From assembly GCF_032062135.1 (NCBI RefSeq), contig NC_092859.1:51647193-51711192 (forward strand): 64,000 nt of DNA. Direction: 5' to 3'. Below, one piece after another: positions 54,287 through 64,000 of this stretch (positions are counted from its first letter, which is position 1; the number at the start of each line of letters is the position of its first letter). The notes under the pieces were generated by a model. That model worked only from the letters and a program-made list of their open reading frames with translations. It was not told the origin of the DNA and made no database searches. Origin of the DNA: Pyxicephalus adspersus (taxonomy: Eukaryota > Chordata > Amphibia > Anura > Pyxicephalidae). Both the position numbers and the translations under genes were made by a program.

Positions 54287-54502
54287 GGGTGTAATTTATT
54301 ATAGCTCTCCAAGGCTGGAGTGAACATACTTTCATCAGTGAAGATGGGTGATCCAGCAAACCTGGAATGGATTTGTATAAACTCATTAAATAGCAAATGT
54401 TTTGAATCCTGGACCAGATTCAGTCATGGTTGGCTGGATCAACCAGCTTCACGGAAAAAGGGTATCCTCTCAAGTCTTTGAGAACTTTAATAAATAAGGC
54501 CC
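54287..54502. mobile_element. Palindromic MITE (TTTATTAAAGCTCT family), copy 2
   Basis: GGGTGTAATTTATTATAGCT at left, ACTTTAATAAATAAGGCCC at right, inner arms GGGTGATCCAGCAAACCTGG and TTGGCTGGATCAACCAGCTT. It is followed immediately by CATTG and another copy. Confidence 0.8.
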
Positions 54503-54506
54503 ATTG

Positions 54507-54728
54507 TGTCTGATTTATTAAAGCTCTGCAAGACTGGAGAAGATGGACTACCATGGGTGAACTTGGGTGATCCAGAAAACCTGGAGTAGATTCCATATAA
54601 AGTATTTTATATTAGTTAGCAAATGTTTCAACCCTGGACCAGATCCATTCCAGGTTTGCTGGATAACTCAGGTTCTCTCATAATTTTCTTTCTTTTCCAG
54701 TCTTGGAGAGCTTCAATAAATCAAGTTC
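54507..54728. mobile_element. Palindromic MITE (TTTATTAAAGCTCT family), copy 3
   Basis: TGTCTGATTTATTAAAGCTC at left, AGCTTCAATAAATCAAGTTC at right. Copies 2 and 3 are head-to-tail with CATTG before, between and after them, suggesting insertion of one next to the other. Confidence 0.8.
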
Positions 54729-55089
54729 ATTGAAACTGTGTAGGAATGGCTTCAATTTGCAGGCGGTGAAAGCAGGGATATTTTAAGTATGGTATTTTAT
54801 TTTTTCAATCCCACAGGAGTTTTTACCCCTTTTTTGTGCCTGCAGCATTTTAAAATAGCAAGATGAGTTTTATTAAACAAGCAGTCCTTACGATAAGGAC
54901 TGCTTTAAGGTCAAGGAAAATTTTGGTGGTACATGAGGACTATCATACATTTTTCAGCAATAAATTCATGTAATTACCACAGAGGATCAAGCTTTAAAAG
55001 GGTTTATGATATTTAGAAGAAAAACCAAGGTACTTTGTTGCATACAATTGCAAATATATTTTTCCAGGTAAGCTGCGTTGAATTTAATT

Positions 55090-55345
55090 TAAGAGAGCAC
55101 TCAAAACCCATTTTTTCAAACTTGCCCACCCATCTTCCCCTGTCTCTCGAAACCGTCACTACTTCCCACCACTACATTCCCCCTCCTATTGTGTGGTAAT
55201 CCCCCCTTTTACTAGATTGTAAGCTCTTCGGGACAAGGTCCTCTCCTCCAGTGTCACTGTCTGTATTTGTTTGTCATTTACAACCCCTATTTAATGTACA
55301 GTGCTGCATAATTTGTTGGCGCTATATAAATCCTGTTTAATATTA
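55090..55345 (+). mobile_element. L2 LINE 3' end copy
   Basis: GAGCACTCAAAACCCATTTT and TTCAAACTTGCCCACCCATC match the C-terminal coding end of the L2 at 40,612-40,660. They are followed by AGATTGTAAGCTCTTCGGGA, TTTAATGTACAGTGCTGCAT and GTTGGCGCTATATAAATCCT. This copy joins the L2 coding end to the full tail that is missing from the 38.1 kb copy. From 55,345 to 56,290 nothing further is recognised. Confidence 0.85.
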
Positions 55346-56291
55346 ATAATAATAATATTTTGAGTATTTGAATACATGTATGAAACTGAGCAACAAATGT
55401 TTCTGCAGGTTTTTTCACCATTTTAATTTTTTTACAAGAAAAAAGAATATGAGGAATATACATGTCATTCCAAATTAGGTGAGCCATATGCTCCTTCACA
55501 CCCAAATGTACTTTGTATTAAATTAAACCTGCCAACATTACTTGAGCTGTGTGCATTACCAATGAAAAATTGGAGGAAAATATCTCTTTGTTTATTTCCT
55601 CTCATAGTGACAAATATTAGTATGTAAACATAAAGTTACCAAATTAATAGCATAGAAATATTGGTAAACTGTACAGAAAAGTTTTGGTCAGTCGCAATGA
55701 CTGTTTCAGTAGTAAAGTTCATGGACATGTCCATAGTTCGTGTTGCCTGACATGATGCTCTGTCAGGCAACATCGCAATATATAGAAAGGTATACATTAG
55801 AACTGGAAAGGTTCAGCTGTCAAGCATACCAATTACCTTGTCTTGAGTACATTTGTTTCGTTTAAATGTATTAGTTAACAAAACGTTGCCATTACAATAG
55901 CCAACTGGATGTATCTGTGTATTAATAATTTGTAGGTACATACAGTATGGCTGTACCTTGCCTTTGTTACTTATAATATTATATTAAATGGCAGACACTT
56001 TCTAGTTTTTATTAATTTGGTGCCAACACACATCAAACAGTGCAAATATTTAGTTTAGTCTTCTATATGTTGATGTGCCTTTAGGGACTGTGATGGCCAC
56101 TCCAGGTAAGCTGTTTTCAGTTTACACAATATATTTTTCAATTTGGAGTATGAAATGTATTCAAATGATAGAGGTTATATTTAAATTGTAGGCAACAAAG
56201 TACATCTGTTTCACAAAATTCTGTTACTGAAAATGAAAACAATATATATATTATTCTTTGCTGTCCACAGTAAGTACCTTAAGAAACATAC

Positions 56292-56364
56292 CTTAAGAAC
56301 TGGTGAAAGGAACACAGATGCTCCAGTTAGGATAAACACTGCCAATCCAGTTACTCTTTGCTCC
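56292..56364 (-). CDS. SLC4A9: SLC4A9 exon (EQRVTG segment)
   Basis: 73 bases: the first base completes an Arg codon split from the previous exon (AG|G), then 24 codons EQRVTGLAVFILTGASVFLS and PVLK. Acceptor TTGCAG, donor AAG|GTATGT. EQRxTGxxVFILTGxSxFxxPxLK is a conserved SLC4 membrane segment. GASVF is closer to human AE4 (GASIF) than to NBCe1. Confidence 0.95.
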
Positions 56365-56550
56365 CTGCAAACACACCATAAAATAGTAAGACTAGGGTAA
56401 TATTGCGTTTATTATAACTAGTGAATTCCATTTAATTCACCTATGTTTGACTCATCCCAAGTCTAGGTTTTTAATAACCTTAGATATTTTTAGTGATATA
56501 CCCTGTATATGTATTGCAAATTTGCTTTAGATTGTAAAAAAAATATTTAC

Positions 56551-56729
56551 CTGATGCCCAAAAATTTTGGTTGTTCTCCTGGAGCAGAAACTGTTGTTTC
56601 CATTTTTAGACTGTTCATGTGTGCAAGCGATATAACAGTAGCTGAGACATACCATGGAAGACCCATAAAGGACATTACTATAATTAGCAAAGCTATGCAG
56701 AAGAAATCCAGATGAAGTCCTGCGCCTTT
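56551..56729 (-). CDS. SLC4A9: SLC4A9 exon ([10 protein letters not shown] segment)
   Basis: 179 bases, 59 codons plus AG. Acceptor TTTTTTACAG, donor ATCAG|GTAAAT. It includes [40 protein letters not shown], then [19 protein letters not shown]. GLHLDxF, [14 protein letters not shown] and APGEQPxFLGIR are SLC4 landmarks. The intron to the next exon is only 186 bases, the shortest here. Confidence 0.95.
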
Positions 56730-57189
56730 CTGTAAAAAATGTTATACATGTATATTAAAGAAAAAAAAAACTTTAACAGCAATTCTTTACCCATAAAATC
56801 TATAGTCTTCCTGTGCATCTAACATAGTCACATGGTCACTGTCCACATACTACCACAAAGCTCAATGGCGCATAGTGTGGAAAGGTATAAAAATGAAGGT
56901 TTCCCTTCATCATTTAAAAATTATAAACAATACAACAAAAGATGTAAAAGGGAAATCAAATGTGCAATAATTCTAAACAAAAGACATATTGCAAAAGTAA
57001 AACCCCCATTTTTTATTACATATTATTAGCAACAATATCAGATCTGAACATGTAGGCCCCTTACAAGATGTCTCGCGGTTGGTGGCTTCAGATAAAAAAA
57101 AGCAGCTTTGCTAAACACTTTTTTTAGCTCTGTGTACACAAAGCAGAATGGTGGAGCTTAAGTCCACAATAAAAATAGCATTGTTGCAG

Positions 57190-57955
57190 CCTTGAAGAAA
57201 CCACAATGGCTAGAAATTGATATGATCGAGCAACAGCTAGATAAAATTAGGGTTAATAAAGCACCAGGACCTGATGGATTAAACACAGTCCTCAGAGAAC
57301 TGATCGCTGTTATTTCAAAGCCATTGTTTCTCCTTTTTAGAGACTGTTTTATCACTGGCATGGTACCAATGGACTGGTCTAAGGCCAATGTGGTATCTAT
57401 CTTTAATAAGGGAGCAAAGTAATTATCAAGTACCTATGGACCAGTAAGTTTACCTACTATAGTTTAAAAGGTCCTAGAAAGACTGTTGAACCAGTTTTTG
57501 TTGGGAAAAAATTATAAATGAAGGATGGATGCATGGATTCAAGAAAGACCAATATTGTCAATCAAATTATTTTTTCATGAGGAGGTAAGTAAACAGTTCA
57601 ACAAAAGAGTTGATATAGGATACTTGGACTTTGCAAAAGTATTTCACACAGTATTCTAAAGGCGCCCATTGTGCAAGTGCAAGGGTATATAGGTTTATAA
57701 AATGTAATCTGTAAATAGATAGAGAATTGGCTTAAAGGCTGAATTCAGAATGTACCCCAGGGTTCAATGTTGGGATCATTGTTGCTTAAAATATTTATAA
57801 ATGAAATAGAGTTTGGGATTGAAAGTACAATCTCTGTATAATTAAAAAAAAAGTCCATAAAGGAGGTCTATAATCTACAAGCAGACCTGGATGCAATGTT
57901 TAATGGGAAAGCCAAGTGGCTCGAGTCGGTCGCTGACCTCACCTTTACAAATACA
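57190..57955 (+). pseudogene. CR1 LINE fragment (RT fingers to palm)
   Basis: Reads IEQQLDKIRVNKAPGPDGLN, LFRDCFITGMVPMDWSKANV then VSIFNKGAK, RT fingers motifs of CR1. Then a worn GYLDFAKVFHTVF (DxxKAFDTV palm motif) and, near 57,750, VPQGSMLGSLL-type sequence (TACCCCAGGGTTCAATGTTG). It ends near 57,950 against L1 sequence. Confidence 0.75.
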
Positions 57956-58054
57956 TCACTATATTTAGCTGGAAATCAACCTGATCCACTGCACTCTAAT
58001 CCGACCAAATAAAAATGGCTCTCCCTGAGACATAGTAGTGAAACTTTACAACTT

Positions 58055-58350
58055 TTGCACGGAGGACAGGCTCCTGCAGGAGGCGCCAAAGAACACCTAA
58101 CCTTTCAAAGCTATACCTGTGAGCTTTTTACTGACTTGACACCAAAAACAATCCAGGGACACAGGATGCTGAAGCTATACCTGCTGATTCTTCAAGGCCA
58201 ACACATCACCTATCACTGTGTATACCCCTTAAAGCTGCTCTTCTCTTACAATGGAAAAACCCAGGTTGTCACCTTGATCGCCGATTCATCCCATACCACT
58301 AAAAACCAATGGCATAGGCCTTACAAGCAACCCAATACATATACTCCAAG
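58055..58350 (+). pseudogene. Tx1-like L1 ORF1 C-terminal domain
   Basis: The 101-residue frame contains HLTFQSYTCELFTDLTPKTI, HRMLKLYLLILQ, and HCVYPLKLLFSYNGKTQVV. This is the L1 ORF1 C-terminal domain (ELFxDLSPxTLxxRRxL ... YPFxLxFxYxG). Open but for frame ends. Confidence 0.75.
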
Positions 58351-58389
58351 AGTTCCATAAAAGGCAACGCTCTCTATACTAATACCTGC

Positions 58390-59640
58390 AATCTTTCGAC
58401 ATAGCTGCCATGGGCTTCCCTATGCATTGAAGCCTGGAAACCCCAATTACGTCCCTAGAAATTAGGCAGGTCATCAAACAGCTAAAGAGTAATAAACTAA
58501 AATTCCTACTGAACTGACCACCAAAAATTGTGCCTCTTTGAAGATGATGTTCTGCTGTGCCTGTCCAACCCTCTGATGTCTGGCTTAACCTAATGTCTCC
58601 CCTACAGAACTCCCAAAAATTCTCAGGCCTACAAATAAGTAGCACCAAGTGTAAGGCACTTAGTATTTCCCTACCACTGGAAACAGTGTCTGCAATTTAG
58701 GTGTCCTTCCCCTTTAAGTGAGTGGAGTGCTGCCTGTGATACCTGGGTGTATATATATTGCCCTATGATTATACTCTGTACTTTGTCAAGATCCCGAACT
58801 AGTGCAACACCTGACCATGTAAATATCAAGGCTGGTATGCATCCCAAGCTTGTATACCCCAAGTTTTGCCAATAAAAATTCCCTCAAACACTCTCCATTT
58901 GCTACAACAAAGGATGATGTTCTTTATTCGCGGGTCACAGAGGCCACGCATCCCAAAGCCCACCATGTATCCAAAACACTTCCACTATGGGTCTCTCTGG
59001 AGGCAAGCGTGACTACCCCAGTGTCGGTGGAGGCTCTACCATAGATACCCTCTTCTAAGCAGAACCATTTATGCAACACCATTCTCAAACACTCCCTGCA
59101 GATCTGGGACTTCACAAAGCTCTCAGGTGAAATGACGTTACCCCCAATCTCCCCTCTACCTCATCATTGGCAATCCGATGTTTTCACCTGGGCTGGAGGA
59201 CCTGCAGAAATTTAACTGGTGCATGGAACATGGCCTACATCATGGCCTACAGGCTACACCACTTCCTGAACCCCTTTGTGATACTACCCTTTACTACAGT
59301 TCGAGAGAATCACGAAGCCCCCTTGTCAGAAATTTTTCGCTTTTTACAAATCAAACACTTCGTTCAATCTGGAATGGTGGGTTCCTCACACATGCATACT
59401 ATGACCTTGTTCCAATGTATTCGTGCATGAGATCCCCAAGCCCAAGGGGTGATCTCTGCCCTATATGACATTCTGGTGCGAAGCCGCACCCCAACATCTT
59501 CCTCCTATATGGGCCACTGGAAAGGGGACTTTGGCTTGACCCTGAGGTGGTAGGAGTGAGAACAGATATGGAACACAGTGGCATACTGCAGCATTAATAC
59601 TTCTGCTGTGGAAGCTAACTACAAAATATTAATGGGTTGG
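58390..59640 (+). pseudogene. Tx1-like L1 ORF2 fragments (RT start, FADD region, C-terminus)
   Basis: In order: LEIRQVIKQLKSNKLKF (RT start, about 58,455), DVLLCLSNPLMS (worn FADD block, about 58,545-58,580), FSGLQISSTKCKALSISLPL (58,620-58,680), then C-terminal sequence such as LHHFLNPFVILPFTTVRENH and FLQIKHFVQSGMVGSSHMHT (about 59,250-59,400). Frameshifts separate all blocks. It follows ORF1 at 58,055, so it is one internally deleted copy. Confidence 0.7.
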
Positions 59641-59759
59641 TACATGGTTGTACCAACCAAAATTTAGCCTCCTGGCTTTCTCTATATTGGTCCCACAGAC
59701 CTCAACTTTGGGAGACTTCCTGGACTCTACCAGCATACAGGCGAAACACAACAACTTCC

Positions 59760-60000
59760 CCCCTGTCTCAAGGACAGGTGCCTTTTTATTAACATTTGCA
59801 GGTGTTCCACGGCCATTACCAGTTTCTGGCCTGCAAAAAGGATGGAGTGCCTTGATTACCCATTCCTCCCTTGATATTCTGGGTCTGGATCCCAAATAAA
59901 AATATACAGCACAAGATTTACTTACAGCCTTATCCGGGCCCTTTAATCCCCATTACAGGTGAATTTGATTTCATGTATTTCATTCTACTACATTTAACAG
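59760..60000 (+). repeat. Dispersed repeat also present at 13,770-14,040
   Basis: GGTGCCTTTTTATTAACATT, AGTTTCTGGCCTGCAAAAAG, TCTGGGTCTGGATCCC, CTTATCCGGGCCCTTTAATC and TTACAGGTGAATTTGATTTC mirror the other copy in order and spacing. Confidence 0.55.
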
Positions 60001-60185
60001 AAAGTAGTTTCTTAACAGAAAGTAGTTTTAGCACATTTTGTAGATTGATTTAGTAGTAGATTTTTCCTTTGTTGCAGTAAACTAAACTGTTTTTATAAGG
60101 GTTTTTTTTTGCCTTTCTCTGGATCAACGATATACGATGTATATAATATTTTGTTTTTTATGGAATATGCAGCGCTCTAATAAGT

Positions 60186-60262
60186 TTATTGCCCTATTGG
60201 TTGAACTTGGTGGACTTATCTTCTTTCAACTTGACTAACTATGTAACTATATAATTACAGGG
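60186..60262 (+). mobile_element. CR1 LINE 3' tail remnant
   Basis: GGTTGAACTTGGTGGACTTA, then TCTTCTTTCAACTTGACTAA and CTATGTAACTAT, the CR1 3' end. A similar remnant lies at 63,530-63,590. From 60,262 to 61,890 there is no gene; a partial copy of the palindromic MITE lies near 60,678-60,705 and a hAT end at 61,236. Confidence 0.65.
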
Positions 60263-61235
60263 TTAAACTAACTTTTTAAATTTTGGTTGTAATTGGTTTG
60301 GTGGACTGATAACTTGTGTGTGACCTCTGGCACTGTATCCTGGGCATGCTGCTGGTGTGCTCTCCCATACCTTGTTCTCTAAGGACTCCTGGTTCTCTGT
60401 CAGTCCTTCCACAGACACCATCCTTTGTGGAACGAAGTCCTGGGGGCAACCATGTGCTGGGGTTTCACAGCTAACCTCCAGAGGGTAAGCAGGGGCTTGC
60501 TATAGGTGATAAAATATGAGCAGGAATCTTCTGGGTCTGTTTTGTGACCAAAGAGACATGCTTTTTTCCATTTAACTTTGTTCTGGCAAAGGTCAAAGGT
60601 CATCATTGAGAGAGATGACCCCCAGTGCTGTGGGAGTTTGTGGGTAGAGGGTGATTTGGAATAGACTATCATAGGAGAGTGATCCAGCAAATCTGGGATC
60701 GATCTAGCCAAACACGTGCCAAATAAAAGTTTCAGCTTTTTTTTGAAAAGTTTTATTTCAGAAGCCACAAAATTTTAAGGAAAGTATAAACCATGTGGTA
60801 CTGCACGCCCAGCACCACGTGATAGTTACATCTGCGTCTTTAAAAGATGTGCTGAGATGGAATGCATCTTTTGAAAGCAGGAGAGCTTAGCAAGATGCTT
60901 TCATTCTCAGATACTTGTCCTCATCCTCCTCTGGATATTTCCTGAGGGGCATTATGTCTCCTTGACTCTACATCTTGCATATCTTAAGCTAAGCACATCT
61001 GTACAAAAGGTAAGTATTTGTCCTTTGATACCTTACAATGAGCACACAAATATCATATACATCCCATATTTCCCATCCCTTGTAACTTCCTTTCTTATCT
61101 CACTTTTATTTTTTGCAGCTTACCAGCAGGGGACTCTGTAGCCCTGCAGCTGCTACACTTTTTTTTTCCCCAATAAAAAAGCAATACAAGTTTGGGTTGG
61201 GTTTACGTTACCCTCATCCCTTCTGTACCCTAGAA

Positions 61236-61305
61236 CAGGGGTTGGCAAACTTTTTTGGCTATTAGGCCATTTTAGGAGGTCAAGAAGGCACACACCTCAA
61301 TATTA
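61236..61305 (+). mobile_element. hAT-type terminal remnant
   Basis: CAGGGGTTGGCAAACTTTTT followed by a purine-rich AGGAGGTCAAGAAGGCACAC resembles the terminal repeat of a hAT family. The other end was not found. Confidence 0.4.
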
Positions 61306-61893
61306 TATATCAACAAAGAGTTATCTTTCAGTTTTCTCTCCCTGCAAACTTTTATCTACATATTTACCCATTCTCCAATGCTTTGATCTCAATTTTGCAT
61401 ACTATATTATGTATTGATCTTTCTAAATGTTGATGAATGTTAAGGTTTCACATAAATCATATATATCTAATTGTGTAATATTTCAACTTGAATAGAATTT
61501 GAATTACATCAGTTTATCAGTCTCAAGTTCGTCTGAGGAAGCCAATAAGGCGAAACACACTGGAAAGAGTTAGGGACCGCATTTGCGCTGTATCAAGTAA
61601 CCAAATTCTTTTAATGGACTCAATAGGTTATTATCTTTACACCAACAGAAGTGTTTTTGTATAGTGTATGATTCCAAAAAACCTTACGTGTCCTAGAGGA
61701 GGTTGGAATCACTTGTAATTTATGTTCCACACACTTAATACTGTTAATAATTGCACTACAAACTTTGTGACACTTATGTGTTTAAATTACTTATGCCTAA
61801 TACTAAAAAGCCAGGAAAAACCCCTATGTCTGCGTGTGATTCCTTTTATACCTAAAAATGTTATGTTGCTACACATTCTTGCATGCAACTTAC

Positions 61894-62055
61894 TTTTAGC
61901 TTGTATTCTTTGCGATTTAAAATGACTGCAGTAATTTGCTGGTCCATGAATAAAAGGATTGTGATCAAAATTGCTGGAACACCAGAAAGCAAGCACACCC
62001 ACCATGGATTTCTTCCAAATGGATACACAAACCAGCTTCTGTTTGGGTTTGTTGG
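61894..62055 (-). CDS. SLC4A9: SLC4A9 exon ([14 protein letters not shown] segment)
   Basis: 162 bases, 54 codons, phase 0 at both ends. Acceptor CTCCTTAAAG, donor AAA|GTAAGT. It reads [54 protein letters not shown]. [19 protein letters not shown] is diagnostic of SLC4 bicarbonate transporters. This is the most upstream exon in the window; the N-terminal cytoplasmic domain and first helices lie off the right end. Confidence 0.95.
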
Positions 62056-62179
62056 CTTTAAGGAGAAAAAATAAAACATAATAAACACAGCTTTCTAAAC
62101 ACATAATGAACTCCACTCCCTAAATTAGCATGATCTAAAATTATTTAGGTCTACTTTCAAGTGTAAAACAACACACATT

Positions 62180-63300
62180 AGATTTTACTGTGTCAACAAA
62201 AATTAAGCCAAAATGTGGGAGCCATGTTTGGGGAAAAAAGGAGGAACATGCCACCATTCAATATCTTGTAGAACCACGTCTAGTATTAACATTTTTGAGT
62301 AGTTATTTTCTACATGTCTTTATCAGTCTCTTAAAAAATTGGGGGGGGGAATTTTCCTCTACTCTTCTTTAACAAATTGCTTCAGTTAACTAATGTCTGC
62401 AGGCATTTGTTTATGCAGCGCTCCCCTTTGGTCACATCACAGCATTGGGTGTCTGGGCTTTGACTGGGTCATTGCAATAACTTGATTCTTTTATTTTGAA
62501 ACCATGTTCTTGTAGATTTGCTGGTGTACTTAGGATCATTGTCCTGATGTCCATCCCATTATTGACCAAGCTTTAACAGCCTGATTTATTAAAGCTCTTG
62601 AAGGCTTGAGAGGACATACTATCAGTGAAGCTGGGTGATCCAGCAAACCTGAAATGGATCTGGTCTAAGATTAAAAACATTTGCTAACAAGTAGCAAATT
62701 ACTTTTCAGAAGTCCATTTCAGGATTTCTTGATCACCTAGCTTCACTGATAAAAGTGTGTTCTCTCAAGCCTTGGAGAGCTTTAATAAATCAAACCCAAT
62801 GACTGCAGGGTTTTCAAGTCCTGTGACTGCAAAACAAGTATTTTTTAGGAGACTGGTGGTTTGTTCAGATGCACCTTTCAAACCACGCTTCCAAATCATT
62901 AATAGAGAGGGGAGTTTCTTCTGCCAACCTTCCAAACATGTCTTGTTCAGTCAGATAATTGTACTATCATGAACTTTACCATTTAACATACTGAGGGCTG
63001 TAGAGTCTGAGATCTAGATCCTGGGTATTTGCAGATTCTCTGAGCATTGCACATTCTGACTTTCTGGAATGTTTTCCACTTGTGAATAATCTTTCTCGCT
63101 GTAGAATGATGGGCTTAAAATTTTTTTGAAATGACCTTAAAATCCTTTCCAAACCGATGGGCAGCAACAACTGCTGCTATAAGCTCAGTAATGATATCTT
63201 TCATCCCCGACATTGTGTTAAAACACACATGACCAGCAAACTTCCAAACTTCTGCTATTATAAAGGTGGTCACACTTGGTGATGATCAGTTAATCAAGTG
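62180..63300 (-). pseudogene. Tc1-like transposase remnant, split by a MITE
   Basis: On the minus strand from about 63,210: MSGMKDIITELIAAVVAAHR, a stop, HHSTARKIIHKWKTFQKV (the helix-turn-helix and linker of Tc1 transposases), then MLRESANTQDLDL. After the MITE (62,579-62,797), a worn catalytic segment at about 62,570-62,500 resembles DNDPKHTSK. The element is in the intron upstream of the 61.9 kb exon. A second copy of the N-terminal stretch at 63,405-63,475 suggests a duplication or nested insert. Confidence 0.7.
62579..62797. mobile_element. Palindromic MITE (TTTATTAAAGCTCT family), copy 4
   Basis: GCCTGATTTATTAAAGCTCT at left and GAGCTTTAATAAATCAAACC at right, inner arms GGGTGATCCAGCAAACCTGA and TTTCTTGATCACCTAGCTTC. 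It is inserted inside the Tc1 transposase remnant. Confidence 0.85.
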
Positions 63301-63529
63301 CCTTTGATAAGCACAACTTGGCTGCTGCTTACACTTTATGACAACAGAATTGGTAAGCGTGTAGTTTTTCACACACTTAATTCTGCATTTTGACTTGATT
63401 GTTGTTGACCTTAAATCCTTTCCAAACTGATGGGCAGCAACAACTATTGCTCTAAGCTCATCCACACACGTGCTTTTGAATTTTGACTTGATTTTTGTTA
63501 AACAAATGATGACACAGTATAATATATAA

Positions 63530-63590
63530 TTTGTTGGTTGACTTTGATAGATTTGGGCCTTCTTCAACCCAACTATGTAACTATCTGTTG
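63530..63590 (+). mobile_element. CR1 LINE 3' tail remnant
   Basis: TTGGTTGACTTTGATAGATT, then CTTCTTCAACCCAACTATGT, the CR1 3' end without coding sequence. Confidence 0.5.
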
Positions 63591-63609
63591 TTGTTCTTTG
63601 AGGTTGTAT

Positions 63610-64000
63610 TTCCTAAATTGGACCTAAACTAAAATTTTTACCTTATATAAAAGGGTAGACAACCCTTTTATGCAAGGTAAAATTTACCTTTTTTATTTTT
63701 GGTAGAGGGGTTTAAAACCCAAACAAAAAAGGATGAAGTCATTTTCCTTTTGAATGAGGGTGCAGAGCCTACTAGAATACATATGTCATGCATCCCAGGA
63801 GGTTTCTTGCTGCTCCTTCTGAAGAAACCAGAAGTAGTTTTTTATGCAAAGGGCAAAATAATGCTGACCTCATGCATGTGCAGTGAGGTCAGTACCCATT
63901 TTTCCCCATCTACCGCAGGCCAGTGTGAGATCAGGTGACAGAGGCAGAAGGGGAAAGAAGATGGAGATGCCCGGGGCTGAAGATCGATTCCAGGACGATG
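63610..64000 (+). mobile_element. TTAA-type element, AGCGTACC-end family (partial)
   Basis: GGACCTAAACTAAAATTTTT near 63,620, the hairpin ATAAAAGGGTAGACAACCCT then TTTAT, a GCATGTGCAGTGAGGTC block and GAAAGAAGATGGAGATGCCC at the end repeat the motif order of 11,888-12,345. It runs off the right end of the window. Confidence 0.5.

Noticed and set aside
60400..60768. 122-codon minus-strand frame
   Set aside because: No recognisable motif or splice context. Its start overlaps a fragment of the palindromic MITE family near 60,678-60,705.
43913..62055. Assignment to SLC4A4, SLC4A5 or SLC4A7 instead of SLC4A9
   Set aside because: The membrane exons alone fit several family members. The acidic tail joined to a PEINISVN ending and the shared human 5q31 location with HSPA9 favour SLC4A9.

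Overview
The window looks like a piece of an anuran (frog) nuclear genome. It has split vertebrate genes with long AT-rich introns, and the rest is a dense layered mix of transposons typical of amphibians: Tx1-like L1, CR1, L2 and a tRNA-type SINE, Ty3/gypsy and DIRS elements, piggyBac, hAT, Tc1, a Helitron and a Polinton remnant. There is nothing bacterial here. The species cannot be named from the sequence alone.

Two host genes can be supported, both on the minus strand. The right half of the window (62,055 down to 31,464) carries the last seven coding exons of SLC4A9 (AE4, a bicarbonate/anion transporter). They give about 285 residues, covering the C-terminal membrane helices and the cytoplasmic tail, joined by six introns in consistent phase. 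A possible extra 3' UTR exon with a canonical AATAAA lies at 29,164-28,905. The left edge (3,676 down to 1,467) carries the first two coding exons of what is most likely HSPA9 (mitochondrial HSP70, mortalin); exon 3 and beyond lie off the left end. Both genes map to 5q31 in human, which supports the pairing. The 5' half of SLC4A9 lies off the right end.

Layout. 1-3,840: HSPA9 exons, intron 1 and promoter. 3,840-28,900: intergenic repeats, namely a gypsy gag relic, four abutting TTAA-bounded elements with a hAT insert, CR1 and L1 pieces, more TTAA elements, an L1 split by a Helitron that itself holds a SINE, a gypsy element split by a piggyBac element, and a DIRS recombinase piece. 28,900-31,517: 3' end of SLC4A9. 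31,518-42,092: last SLC4A9 intron, with an LTR primer-binding site, CR1, a two-gene Polinton (adintovirus-like) remnant, Tc1 and an L2 LINE. 42,093-44,086: two exons flanking a ~740-base purine tract. 44,087-54,039: intron with hAT, Tc1, CR1, L1 and a second gypsy element. 54,040-62,055: five more exons (two internal clusters and the 61.9 kb exon) among CR1 and L1 pieces. 62,056-64,000: upstream intron with Tc1 and TTAA-type repeats.

Most mobile-element reading frames are broken, so no element seen here looks able to move by itself. The strongest leads are the Polinton pair (35,497-36,160), the physical link between a piggyBac transposase and the TTAACCY elements (23,565-24,960), the complete Helitron and hAT insertions with clear target sites, and a 2A-like motif in the L2 LINE.
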